A stretch of 64,000 nt of DNA from Wuchereria bancrofti. Taxonomy: Eukaryota > Nematoda > Chromadorea > Rhabditida > Onchocercidae. Every line of letters begins with the position of its first letter. The stretch's first letter is position 1. Made by a program: the position numbers and the translations under genes. Under the pieces are notes generated by a model. That model was not told the origin of the DNA. It did no database searches and saw nothing but the letters and a program-made list of their open reading frames with translations. Of this stretch, positions 45,770-59,093 are shown in pieces. The DNA is taken from NCBI GenBank assembly GCA_005281725.1, contig SSBO01000009.1:3732163-3796162 (forward strand). The letters are read 5' to 3'.

Positions 45770-48700
45770 ATCATTCGTTGCTGAAATCACAGTTCTTCCT
45801 TTCTTTTCTTTTTTGTAACTATCATTTATCTGTGTCATTTTTTTTTTTTTTTTTGAGAAGTTTAAAGCAATGTCTTTTAAGATTGTTCGAATGGATACCC
45901 TTACTTCAAGTTATAATAACCTCTGCTTTCCTCGCTTCTTTTTCAAAACATACACAGAGAAAAGAAAAATGAAAAGAATTGCTTTAAACAAGTTAAAAAA
46001 ACAAGAGACCCCCATTCATTCTGCCAGCTGCATATTTGAATTCAGATAGATTTAATGTGCGCAAATTACATCTCGAATCCTAATTTTATAGCAATAACAT
46101 GGAATACATTCAACATGTGCAAAGGAATGTCATATTATTCTACTTACATAAATTTTGATCGAAACGATAAGGAGTTAAAAACTTTTTATCAGAGCACTAT
46201 TAAGATTATATGTATATGCATACAAATTTAATCCATTACTTATCAGTGTTAACTTCTGCATTAATGTTTTAATCAAAATTTTTACTCCTTCCAAAATGAA
46301 TTACACTGAGTTTTACTTACGCAGATATTTGCTCATTCAACGAGACGGATAATATCGCAATATTAAAAGTAAGCATCGATAATGATTTACAGTTAGTACT
46401 GTCTAAACCAAACTAAAGACATCTAAATTAGGAGAAATTTTTAAAAAAAGCGAAAAAGTACACTGACTAATTTAGAAATGTTGCACCTATCACCGACCAA
46501 CAGTGAAAAAACATTTTATAGCTGATAAGAGAATGTTTACTTTTGATGACTTTATACAATCTATGAAACTCATTAAGTAATATCATCAAAAAGTCAGCGG
46601 AACGTATTTTCGCTATTGAACACAAAGTCAATAAAAAATCACAAACTTTTTTAATTCAAAATCCTCAACCGATGCGATAATGTTATAAATCGATGGATAG
46701 GGAACCAATTGCAAAACACACAATTCAAAACAATTTGCTAACCACTGCTCTAGGTTACTCGTCATCTGATGTCTTAACCCGCTGCTGGATTACCCAAAAC
46801 TCTACCCAGTCCTCACCCACCCACCNNNNNNNNNNNNNNNNNNNNNNNNNNNNNNNNNNNNNNNNNNNNNNNNNNNNNNNNNNNNNNNNNNNNNNNNNNN
46901 NNNNNNNNNNNNNNNACACACACACACGTCAAAACCAACAAATCAACAAACAAAAAGGAAAGTTTTTCGTGTTAAAATCTAAACTTTCGAAATTTTCATC
47001 TATTGCAGCGAAATTTTTACAAAAAAGATCATTTGTAGTGCGTGGTCACTTGAGATAACAATAAAAAACGAACTAGTGGGGGTAGTGCAAAGGTGACAAT
47101 GTAAACAATAGATGATAAGCTGATGACACAATGCAAATATCACTTATCTATATCTATTCCAATTTTCTTTTTTTTCTACTATCATTTGTAGGAAAAAATT
47201 ATCATTTTTATTGTTATTATCACCATCATCTGTACTTGCTTATTTATTTGATGAGAAATAAATGATATAAGCATTGTTGTCATTATTATCAATACTATCA
47301 TGATGCTACCGATAGCACACATCAAATGATTTTGTTTGAAGCCTAAATCATTGTTTGATTTCAGTAAGTTATAATTCTCATCCGTATATAATACTTTGGA
47401 GGTTTCGAGAGACAAAAAAGAGAAAGAAAGAAAGAAAAGGAAGAAATTACATTTAAGAATATAGCTGGTTCAGTAAATGTTAAAAGTTATAGAAAAGTGC
47501 TGGACGAATTGAATAATGTTGAAAGTGAAAGTGTAAATGGATAGAAATTGGCCAATTTAAATGAGACAAGAGTTTTATTACTTTTTAACATTGCATTTTT
47601 ATATATTTTTTTTGCATTTTATTTCTCTTTATTTTTTCATAATTTCATAACTTTTTCATACTTTTTCATAAAACAATTGTATGTGACAAAGAGAGTGAAA
47701 GAAATAAGTCATTTTTGTAGCTGAAAGGTGACAATTTTATATAAAATATAAAGGTTCTTTGACATTCCTATCAAATGCTGTGAGGGATGATAATCGATTG
47801 AGCATTTTGGTTCTACAAAACTGTTTTGGTAGGGTAAGCTGTTGAAATTAATATTAATTTATATTTTATAAACAAAGTGCAAAAATCTAATTTAAATTAA
47901 AAAATTTAATGAATAAAGTTTAAATCGGGCTGTTTATTTCTAAATTCCTGAAAATCAGTGAGTAAAATATTTGCACAATCATTATCAAAGCCAAAAATAT
48001 GTTTTTTATGATTTGAATTCAACCCCTGGAATTTAATTGGGATTTCAATAATGTTTGCAAAAAAACGTAACGATGCGCTTGTTTCTTCTTTCATTTTTAA
48101 GTGTTTACTTAATCAGGCTAAGTTTCATAACTATAAAAAATAGTGAAATAACCTGTACCAACATGTTTTTCCTTAAGTAATTTAAGGATTTCCAAGAGTA
48201 ATGTATTGCGATTTTTTCGGATTTCTCGGATTTACATGAAATGATAATAGCTTTTGTGATTTTTGGAAGTTCCCAATGACAAAAGGTCAACATCGTTCAA
48301 GTGATTACTACCAGGAAATAATATAATTACTGGATTGAAGGATAGAACTTTGAAGTATAAGTTGCCCTGTATCGACGTGAATTAGAACTCAATAAATATC
48401 AGTGAACAGTTTACAATGACGTTTCAACTTTGCTAATGATTTTTTGCAATCTTCAACAGATAAAATAATGCATGCAGAGGTTGACGTTTGCATTAAAAAC
48501 ATTTAAGTAAAATAAGATGTTTTTAAGAAAAAAAGTAACAGAAAAAAAAAATACATACCATCTAACATTTCAATCTCCTTCAAATATTCTTGACTTCAGT
48601 AATATTTTAAGATATTTTGTTTGATGCCGACTTAACGCCAAACGGAAATTTTCTCTTTGAATAATAAGATATTGAACAAATAAGTTATCACTCATTCTCT

Positions 48701-49398
48701 GAAATGAATTTTATTTTGAGAATTGATGCATTCAATTCATCTATTTACAATAACTTTGATATATTCAAGATTTCCGTTACCAGGTCGCATTCTTCTTTAT
48801 TTTCATATGCCGGGAAAACCGCCAGATTTTTACAGTGCTCTAAATATGAATAAAATTATAATTTTGCAAGCGTCAAATTGAATTAAAATTTTCTTTTTTA
48901 AATAATTACATAAATAGATTCATTGACATTTTTAAATTTATTACCTATACAAGCTGGTGTGATTGTAGGTATAATTCCATTTTAATGTTGCGTTTTTAAA
49001 AAGCGTAGTCTCACTGAACATAAATAGTAATATGAATCATTCATGCCTTTTGCTTCCTTTGTTATCCATGTCTCCTTTTGTAACCATCTTCCTGGGCAGA
49101 GTACTGTTGATAAAGTTGATGTGTTACTTATTTGACCTACCTGTTAGCCTTTTCATCCGGGAAAAAAGGGAAGTTTCTTAAGAAGCTTATTATTTAATTG
49201 GGCCACTTTTCCTTTTTCTCGCGTCTACTGGGAATATTTATATTTTACTAATCTCAATGATTTAACTATAAGTGCCAAAAAAGTATGGATACTGAGATAT
49301 CTCGAAGTATCAAGGAGTCACATTTTAGAATTTCTTAAATTTTTTAAGAAACATAACATTGCAGTAACACTATCATTTGTTTACTTATCTTGGCTTCG
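45770..49398. other. Shared upstream region of two divergent genes
   Basis: This lies between the LPGAT1-like gene (-) and the TSP1-like gene (+) and should hold both promoters. T-tracts (45840-45857) and short TTTTTCATA repeats (47637-47670) occur. Two small - strand frames (47182-47415 with a hydrophobic segment; 47906-48094 from an ATG) have no convincing splice or start context. Confidence 0.45.
46826..46915. other. Assembly gap of 90 N between simple repeats
   Basis: The N run is preceded by CACC-type repeats and followed by an (AC)n run, so an unresolved microsatellite or short tandem array probably fills it. True length is unknown. Confidence 0.95.
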
Positions 49399-49455
49399 AT
49401 GACTGAATTGGCCAGCTTGGAAAACCAAGTATTGCAATTTCCAGGCCAAAATTAA
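49399..49455 (+). promoter_or_regulatory. Upstream ORF in the leader of the TSP1-like gene
   Basis: An 18-codon frame (ATG at 49399, start MTELASLENQV, TAA at 49453-49455) ends 6 nt before the ATG at 49462, in the same frame. If the mRNA begins upstream of it, it could lower translation of the main frame. Whether it is transcribed depends on the unknown 5' end. Confidence 0.4.
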
Positions 49456-49461
49456 GCACTA

Positions 49462-51112
49462 ATGGCTACATTAGCAGAGCAGTTGAATCCTACTCCAATG
49501 CAGCAAGCTGAAAATGAGCCGTCCATTATCGAAGAAGAAATTGTTGCATCAACTGTTGCAGGCGCGGATACGGAACAGGTGTCCCAGTTTTACCTGCTAC
49601 ATTTTTTTTCTTTAAAGTATTCCGAAACATTCACTTACAAGCAATAAATTATATCTGTGATTTTTGCAACTACTCGCTAGTTAACTAATAATAAAGTTTG
49701 TTTATTCCAGCTTTCTGACCTTTCGGAAGGGTATGAAGGTTCTTTAACAAGTACAAAAGGTTCTTCATCATTTTCATCCTGGTATCATGTAAGTTACATT
49801 TAAAATGTTAATTGACTTATTCTGCATTCTGAGACTATTTCCTGTATGCCAACTGATGACATTTTAACAGTAATTCGAGAGCTGTAAATGTTGCTCACCT
49901 AATAATTAATTTTGTTCGAAATTGTTGTGAATTAATTTCAATATACGAGAATTTTCAGCGAATTGCTCCACTGGTGCGTAATAGGCAAGTACGAGTACTT
50001 TCGGTTATTAATTGTATCCTGACAATAATTAATTTATTTGTCATATTGCTTATCGTTACAAGCTGTTTTTGGTTGTTAGCGCTCAAAATTAAGGTCCGAG
50101 CTCAAGATCAAAATTTTTAGCTTATATTTAACAAATACTTTGATATTACTTCCAGTAAAGATATCGAAAAGACTGGATACAAATTGTCACACAATTATAC
50201 CATGACAATGTGATATTATAGCATAGTCAACTGCTTGAACGTGACATGCCATGCTTTTATCGTTTTAAACCGTGGTCTCAGTGTTCGGCAACCTGTTGGG
50301 ATGACGGTCAACCGATGCCATTTATGCAACGTGAAATAGATGAAAACAAGTTAGTGATGACACGAGGGAAAAATTTTGCGAAATGTCCATCGAATATTAA
50401 AGAAAAATTCATACAAAAAGCACCGTGTAATTTACAACGGCAAGTTTATTGATTCGTTAGTTAATATTAATAATGCACTCCTGATTTTTGAGCCAAATAA
50501 TATTTAACACATATGTTAAGGAAATGAGTAAACAATTATTTGACGTTACGTGGTATTACGCTTCTAACATTTTGAACTTTACCTTGTTCAGTAATTAACC
50601 TTTAGGTAGAATCTTTCATATCTTCACGACTTACTTAAAACACTGGAAAAATTGATCTAATCTTACTTGGCCGTCATTATTTTTAAGTCACTATTTTGCG
50701 TCATAGCAATAGCGGTAAGCGAATACGCAAGTAAGTGATAAGTTCAATAACTATATAAGTTACGCAAAAAAAAAAAGTAAATTATGATTTAATTGCTTAA
50801 AAATAAAGTTCTGAAAGAATTGAGCTGATATATTCATGTTTATTTTTTTGTGATAGGTACTGACCTGATTATTAAGTAACTCTAAAAGCTTTTAGATTTT
50901 CAAATCAAATCTAAAAGATTTGCAGTTGTCCGCTAAAACTTAGTTCTTTCTCAAACTGGACCGATTGTCTACATAAGAATCCAGAACTACGAAAAGAAGG
51001 AGGATGTTATCAGATACGTATACTACCACTTGAAGATCGCCTAATTTACGTGGATACGTCAGAACTTACAAGAAATTGTTCAGCTGACAAATGCCCAGAA
51101 TACATTCCTTAA
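49462..51112 (+). CDS. Type II membrane protein with TSP1-like ectodomain
   Basis: Five exons on the + strand, all in phase: 49462-49578, 49711-49788, 49959-50093, 50222-50439 and 50926-51112 (TAA stop), 244 residues. The first 65 residues are acidic and Ser/Thr-rich with no signal peptide; a basic stretch (RNRQVR) precedes one membrane helix at about 80-107; the rest is Cys-rich and should face outside. It contains FKPWSQCSATCW (Trp128, Cys131, Cys135), the hallmark start of a thrombospondin type 1 repeat, then FSNWTDC with further Cys residues, suggesting one or two diverged repeats that bind matrix or other proteins. The last intron starts with GC (GCAAGT); the nearby GT would break the frame. 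The acceptor at 50221 follows a stretch that is itself open in the same frame but stopped by a TAG. No exact family is recognised. Alternative end: read-through of exon 3 stops after 8 more residues. Confidence 0.78.
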
Positions 51113-54100
51113 TTTGTATCCCACTATACTTTACAATCCAATATTTTCTTATTCAAATGATTTCCTGACCCGCCAGGACAAAAAAAAAAGTGTAATTTAA
51201 GGAAACGATCAATGCACTGTTTTGAATTTCTTCAATAATATATTTTGAATAGTTATTAGTTATTATGATTTTTCCGATGCGAATTTTCATATTTCAGGAA
51301 AATATCATATGCATATTTAATTTTAATAACAGAGATGTCACATATGTTTTGCATTTTTGGGATTAAATAAATATTCATTTTTGGGACTAAATAAAAATGA
51401 CTGTATTTGCTTATTGTTTTGTGTGATTGAAATTGTGTGTAAACATATTGGAAATTGTGATAAATTAATTAATCAATTTATGAAGCCTTTGTCGTAGGGC
51501 ATTAAATATTGGAATAACATTGAGATTGAGAGGCGTAGTTATCTTTAGGTAGAATCTTGTCAAAACTGAATTTAGTTGATTACTATGAATTTTAATCAAG
51601 CAATGAATTTATATTGAATGTATATACATTGTCATTTATGGACAATACTAACTTGAACATTCAAATTTCGATAGGTTAAGCAAATTGGTAAATGTCTTAG
51701 GAAAATTTTTTTTTAATAACTGATCTTGATTTGGTAAGTACTTATTCATTTGTGTGGTCTACTATGGATCTGATTTATGAACTAATTTTAAAAATTTCTA
51801 CCAACTGATAAGTTTTCGAAATAGAACACTTTTGTTACTATGATTTTTTATCAATTTGTTAGCATAAGAAAATTATATACTTTTTGCAAATAATTTCCTA
51901 ATTTTGGTTCGTTTATACGGAAATAATACATGACCTTAACAGTTTAATACAAACAAACGAAAATACAAAACTTTTTTTAATTTGGTAATAAAAAAACAAA
52001 GTTTTCATGGGAATATTAAAATGAATGTGAAGAAAATTATGCAAATAGCAAAGCTCCGATAAAAGCAAATTTTTTTTCCTGAACAAACAATTTTTCTTTT
52101 TTTATTAAATAATCAGCCCTTTAAATCAGCAAAAATCTTCGATATAATTTAAATGTTTATTATTATTATTACTATTATTATTTGCATATACTGAGAGACA
52201 CGGCAAAAACTTAATTTTCTTTGGCATTCTTCAACAATTTAGAGAAAAAAGTGATGGATTCATTTTTACTGAACGACCAAATTTGTGCACCATTCAACAG
52301 TTTATTGAATAAATTATTCATAACTTTTAAATTACACTTTTTAAGGCTAAAAAAAAACTCTAAGGAGTGTTATAGCTGATGGAATTACGATTGGCTCTGT
52401 GTGATTTCTTTTTTCTTTTCCAAATGACAAAATGTTCTGTCACTTAGTTTCTTATTTGACATTTTATATGTCTTCCATCAAATCATAATATAGGTGAAAT
52501 TATTCGAAATGTTTAAAAATGGTTCAATAGGAGAAATAGCAAACTATGTTTGTCTCTATATATTATTGTAGTAGCTCTGGTGAAGATAACTAGCAATGAT
52601 AAAATTATTCGAATGTACGATAAGATGTAGGATAAATGTTAGTTGTTTTGAAACAAACATGGAAGATTTCGGTAGAAAGGTTACTTGAAAAGTATGCAAA
52701 TTTAATAACTGGATAAATCATGAATGATTTGGAGGTTTTTTTATCTTATTTTGTAGTAAATGAGCACATTTTTAGCAACTGCTTGTGGAACATTTTTTAA
52801 GTTTTACTTTGACAGCTACTGTAAACCAAGGGTTATCTCAAGGCTTATCAACTAGAAAAAATCAATCCAATGATTAGTTGGATTGATTTCCTCCAGTTCA
52901 TGATTACTTTGAGTTTAGCTTTAATTTGTCAATAATTAGGTTTGCTCTCCTCTAATTGCTATATGTTAGTTTGACTAAGTTAATTTAAATCTTTTTTTAC
53001 ATAGGCATAACTATTTCGTATTGCACATCCTCTTCAAAAAGCCGCAAGAAGTGAAAATTGATTGTTTCATTCTTCGACAATTTATGGCGAAAGGAGAATT
53101 TTAGATATATGCATATACCAAAAATTTAATTTTTATTTGGAATCACTTTTTAAACTATTAGAGAACTAAAAAAAAACAATGGTGTAATAATTCAAAACCA
53201 AAGTGTATGACAGTTCTCCATTTTTATCACCTTTAAAATCTAAAATGATAGAAACATTTTCAAAAATGTCAGCTTTTTCTTTCCATTTAATGATTTCCAT
53301 GACAAATAAAGTATTTTAAAAGCATTGCAACGTTTAAAAAAAAAAATACTCGGAAAAGTCTATTAGTGTCACTATTAAGTCCAATTCACACTATTTTCTT
53401 GCGTGAATAGAAGTTAATCTAACATTATTTGACCATTAAATGATGATTCATAAGAAATTATCATTTTTTCTTTTTTTGAATTATTATTTAGTGGCTAAAC
53501 AAGATTTAAAATATATAATGAGCAAAATCGCTTGCTTTAAAGTTTGACATCACCTCTGACTAGGTTGAATTTGATAATTAGCATTATATTGAGATTATAT
53601 AAATGTGTTAAATTATTTAAAAAATTGAAATCACACAGGCAAAATGCACACTAATGCACTTAAAAGCATTGTAAATTCTCGAGATTTATCGAGAGCTTTC
53701 CTAAACGTATTCTTTGCTACATTTTCATTGAACCGTTCCTATCTTCTCCATCAGTTTTCTAAAGTTAAGAAAAATGTGAGCTATTGCCTAATTTTAAAAA
53801 TGTTGCAAATTATCCTATCACTGTTTCGTGACTAAGGATTAAAAGTCATCAGCTTGTTATTACGTCATTAGTTTCAGCGAAGCTAATTTTTTGTTGTCGT
53901 ATCATAAGCTTAGTTTAGCTAACAGTGCAAAAATCACTGAACTGATGCTAAAATTTATAACTGATAATTTGTTTACAATTTAATTTTAAAACTAATTAAT
54001 ATCGTTAATTTTTTGGTATAATATTCATCTAGAAGTGAAGAAATATTCATTTACTATTGTTAACATTTTGGGGACAAAAACTTTTTAAGTTTTTTCATAG

Positions 54101-57100
54101 AATTACAGTTTTGAAGAGATGTGATTTATTTCCAATATAATTATATATTCAAATAAAATTCTAAATTATTTAAATCTCATGAAAAGAAAGCAATAAAGTA
54201 ATTTTTAAACCATGATCATAGTGAAATCCTCATATTTGAATACATATAATTCAGTATGTAATTAATATAACATAATTGAATCGTTCTCATTTAAATTAAT
54301 TTTCATTTTCTTCCTATTTATTTGTTAATTTTTTCAACTTATTGCTTTCTATTTTGAGAATTTCCTCAAATTTTTTGCTTCGATTGGATCACCTCTTTTG
54401 ACTGCTTGTTTTGTTCATATTCGCTGTTAATAAATTATTAACTTATCCACTTACTTATTAACTCCCTTAGTTTTCTTTCTAATTTATAGAGCATATATCC
54501 TTAATTAAAACTTTCCATCATCTTTTTGCTATCTTATGTTTATCGCTGCTCTCTCGTTCCATCAATTTATCAACAAACAGAAATTATCCATCAATTTTTT
54601 TCATTACTTTCGTTTATTCTTCACAAAATCGAGTGTTTTGCACCTTTTTTGAAAAATTGCGTTTTATATTTCGTAAATGAGCGTTAAATTTTTTTTTTTA
54701 TAAAAAAGTCTTAATTGACTTTTTTATCAATCAATCAAGCTATATACCTATCTACCTAATCTAGTTATCCTATCTGTTTATTTAATCGCTTATCTAACCT
54801 ATCTGTCTAATAATATAAATATTTTTCATTAAAAATTAATCGAAGTTAAAGTTGTTTAAAAAATAAAACTGGAGCTATTGAGTCAACAAATAATTATTTA
54901 TGACTTATAATACTCTAAATTTTGTTGAATCGAATTCACAGGTGCGCAGTCATTAAGAAAATATCTCGTCCATCTTTCACTAATACGTGTCTGCTGACAG
55001 TTGTGTCTCACGTGATTCAAAGTAAAATGTAACCTTCTAGAAAACGTTTTATGAATAGGCCAAATGGATCATTGGGATCGTTCAATAAGAAAATCTCTTA
55101 TCGAATGGTCTCAATAATCCATTTACTCTTTCGAATCGTAAAATGGAATCATTAGTTTTACTTCTTTGAAGAAAGATCAAAATTATACAAAATCCATAGG
55201 TATTGTAAGCATTCTTATTATCATCCCTTAAATTTATTATGAAATTCAAGCAAACATAAATTGAAATTCTGCTTTATACAAATTATTCCTCAATTAATTA
55301 ATTATCATTGAGATATTTGAGCATTTTCTTGCTGTGTGCTTGTTCTTCATAAAGCAACTTATTCGAACTTCTCCAAAAAATGAAAAAATATAATTTTACG
55401 TGCTATCATTATAGATTGCATGTTATAAAGTAATTCACGAATGTAATTTTTTGATCTTTTTATACACATGAAATTTTGCAAAACTTATATTGCTGACTTA
55501 TATTGCTTAAATTTAAATTTAAACAAATTTTGTCAATTAAAAGGACAAAATGACTGTCTGAAAAGACTTTTTAAATTGGAATTTCTAATTTTCGTTTCTC
55601 TAAAATATTTCAATTCCTTCGAAATTTAACAAGTTTATACACGATGCTTATTGCACTGGTTTTAAATGCTGCAATTGTGTTTCAACAATCCCTTTCCTTT
55701 GGCTCAGTTTTTTACTAATTTGAAAAAAGTTTTAGAAATATTTTGAAGAAAAATCTTTTTTTTTCATTTCCTTAGTTTTTTATGCGTAAAAATTTCTCAG
55801 TTCAGAAATTAAATATTTTGTAATTTTCGTTCTTTTCAGCATTAATCAGGCGTAAAAGTTAATTTCTTTTTTATCACTGAAATACTGACAAACGTCTTTA
55901 GTTTTCCGAATAACAATTGATATCTTCAAATCATTACACTGATCAGGAAACGCTCAGTGTTAGCCACGTAAGTAAGAATATAATTAATTGATATAGCAAT
56001 GATAACTTAATTTTGCTTTTCCATAACTAATCTTTTAACATAGAATTAGTATAGAGTAAAATGATGATAATTACGTACTAATTATTAAAGAAATCATTCT
56101 CTCAGTTACAAGGCTTCAAGAAAACTGCCCATAAAAGTTCAATCAGATGTTTTTTCTTGCTCCGATGATCGTTCAGTTAAATCTCTTCTTCATGTTTTTG
56201 AATAAAATCTGCCTGGAAATTCTTAGATGAACTAAACATAAACTTAAATTGAGCAATTCTTACCTTAGATCTCAAAATTACTAGTGTCATTAAGATTAAT
56301 AAAATGATTTTGAAGCAAAATAGAGCAATACACCATTTTTGAGTTCATTTTTAAAAACAATATTAATTTGTGATTATAATTTGTTGTTAAACATTGACCA
56401 TTTAGCTCTTCAATAAAGATAACAAAGATCACTAAGCCCAACCTCAGCATTTCCTTAGTGACAAACAATTGAAACTATTGATTTCAAACACATAAATTAT
56501 ATTTTACAAATTATACTTTCTTACTTCCTTAGTAACGGATAAAATTACCGCCATTTCTGTTACTGGACTTTTGCTTTTCTTATATAATCTAATTCCTAAA
56601 CAATCAGCATTTCATCTCCATAAAACAGTATATCAACTGATAACAAAGTTCTAACAGATTGCATTCTTTCAGTAACATCATATCAGTTCTGATAATTTCT
56701 ATTAAATAAACACATCATGGACAAATATATGTATGCATATTATAGTAGCTAATCTTAGCTAAGCCCTCATAGATCAACCATTTAATTAATGAACCATTTA
56801 ATTTAATTAGTGAATCATTTAATTAATGCATTGAATATTCCATCATAATGGATTTCCCAATAAACTTTATTCTTTTAGCAAGAAATTCAAATAGGTTGAA
56901 TGGCAAAAGTTGAAAATTATTAATCATTGTATATGGAATAATATTTTATTAAGCAAATATGGAAATGGGAGGATGACACGAATAATTTTTGTTTCCTTCT
57001 TCAGTTTAACAATGAAATGAATAAACAATTTTATTCTGCATAATCATCATCTATTATGCTGTAGAAATGTATCATTAGAAGTATTCACCTTCAATTGAAA

Positions 57101-58997
57101 GGACCTTTTTTTTTGAAATATAATTCAACGAGTGACGATTCAATTATCTCACTTTGATAAATAATGTCCTTATACTTCGTTTTTTTTTTCTTTTTTATTC
57201 ATTGAAATAGCTTTTAATCATCATCTTTTTGAAGTATATTTTTAAATGAAAAATAAATGAATCGCTTGTTTATCGTTCACCGTAGTTTCTGCTTCAAAAA
57301 AATGAAAGATTTTTCGTCTAATACACCAATTATTTGTCAATTTAAATCTTATTATTGCAGAGTTTTATGATTTAAAAGTTTTAAATATCTTTCAAAAAAT
57401 TGAAAGATATTTAAAGAAATTTGTAAAATCGCAGAATTTCTTCACCTTAAATAATGTCCTTATGCATCGGTTTTTTCTTTGCATATTATATAATACACAT
57501 TCGGCAACAACAGCATTGGTGAAATCATGAATTCAACTTTTATAATTTAAAATATCAATTTTTATCATAAGCTTATATTCGATTAGTGATGATGATGATA
57601 AAGAGATAATAGTAATGATGGACTTATCACGAGAAAGAAAATGTTAGGTAAGAGTAATATTTTTTTACATACGCTATAATGATTTTTTTTTTCTCCGTCG
57701 ATGCTTTTACTTCTCAATGGAGCTTGATGACACAAACATTTCCATCATGCAAACATTTTATTTGCATCATTTTCTTAAGATAAACGCATGCAAACTTTAA
57801 GAAAAATCATTTCATCAGTTGAAAGTTAGTTGAAAGTTTGAAATTAGTAAACATCGCCTTTATTTTTATGTTTGCTAAAATTTAGTGATTAAGAAACGCC
57901 AATTGTTTTCTGCTTCTTATATTCATAACTTTTCAATGAAGAATTAATTGCCTCTGTTATAATTTTTTAAGTTTTTTCAAACAAAAATACAGATAATCGT
58001 GTTTTTTTACGATATATTTGACAGGGTAAAGTATTCATATTTAGCCTACAATGCTCCTATAGTATATACATCATAACCCAAATTTTATCTATCAATTTCT
58101 TACCATATTTGTTTAGTGTATTGAAATGAAGCATATGAATTAGAAATAATTATGTTATTGATAACATTGAACAAAGATGGGATAAGTTATTCTTATATCT
58201 AACCAAATGTATGAAAAAGGAGGTAATTGTTGTTGACAAATTAAAATTTATCTATCCCTTCTCAATGACATGTAAAATGCTGAAATGTTAATAAGGTAGA
58301 AGAAAGAGGAAGTGCATATTTCAGCGCTACGAAGTGGGAAATATTTCCGCAGATTTTTTTTCAAATGCATTATGCATTTTTAAATGATAAAATGAAATTG
58401 GAATATGTATGTATTGCAGATAAAGTTTGAAATTAGTATTATCAAATCTAATTTTCCTTGCCGTTAATATTTTCATTCTATTGAAATTTACATGAAACAT
58501 GTTTGTTCTGTTTTGAAAAGAGCAAACAACCATTATCCTTTGTAGTTATCTATATTGAGATGAAATTATTTTTTGCCCTTTGATGAGGCGTGGGAACGAT
58601 TTGAATAATTTAAATTTTCATTTCAAAAGTTCTTTTCATCACAAATGAATAACTTTTATTTGATTGCTGGAAATTAATACTGACATTAATTCCCACAAAG
58701 AAATTTAATAACATTAATTTTTATAGAGAAATAAGAAAAATGTTACTGTTTACAACATAATCATAAATTTGAATGTCCGATTGAAATTATAACCCTTAAC
58801 TAATATTATTGTCACATACACGTCTTTTAAGTACACTATCACTTTAACTTTTCCATTTACTTTTATTTGGTGATCTTCATGAATTTTTACTAATAAAACT
58901 GCGTTTCTTACTTCACTCGAGGTTCAAAAGAGTTTTCTTATGCCCAATATCAAATGAAAACTTATGAAAAAAAAAGCACAAACAGAAACTATTTCAG
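51113..58997. other. Long gene-free AT-rich stretch
   Basis: Nearly 8 kb without a supported gene. A (TTA)n run lies near 52156-52183. A GC-richer island at 54930-55170 has a good CACAG acceptor at 54942 followed by 29 open codons on the + strand, and a + frame from an ATG at 53647 follows a CACAG acceptor, but they do not join in phase. An inverted repeat lies at 57381-57414. Confidence 0.5.
57381..57414. repeat. Perfect 14-bp inverted repeat, 6-nt loop
   Basis: TTAAATATCTTTCA at 57381-57394 is exactly inverted at 57401-57414. The flanks carry a shared direct repeat, AAATAATGTCCTTAT, at about 57161 and 57448. Confidence 0.7.
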
Positions 58998-59093
58998 GTA
59001 AAATTAAATGTGATTCGACTATCATTCGAGGTATCAGTGAGATCAATATTTCCGGTGGAAATCTTAGCAAACTTAAAAATCACAGAATTAAAA

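Noticed and set aside
45519..45818. 100-codon + strand frame that reads like a real protein
   Set aside because: It is the shadow of the first coding exon of the LPGAT1-like gene on the - strand (45663-45769), which has ATG, GTAAGC donor and exact phase with the next exon.
46693..47058. + strand frame through the assembly gap
   Set aside because: It consists largely of N and simple repeats, so the frame is meaningless.
47906..48293. Two adjacent 62-codon - strand frames
   Set aside because: Both start with ATG but have AT-rich composition, no good splice sites and no recognisable features.
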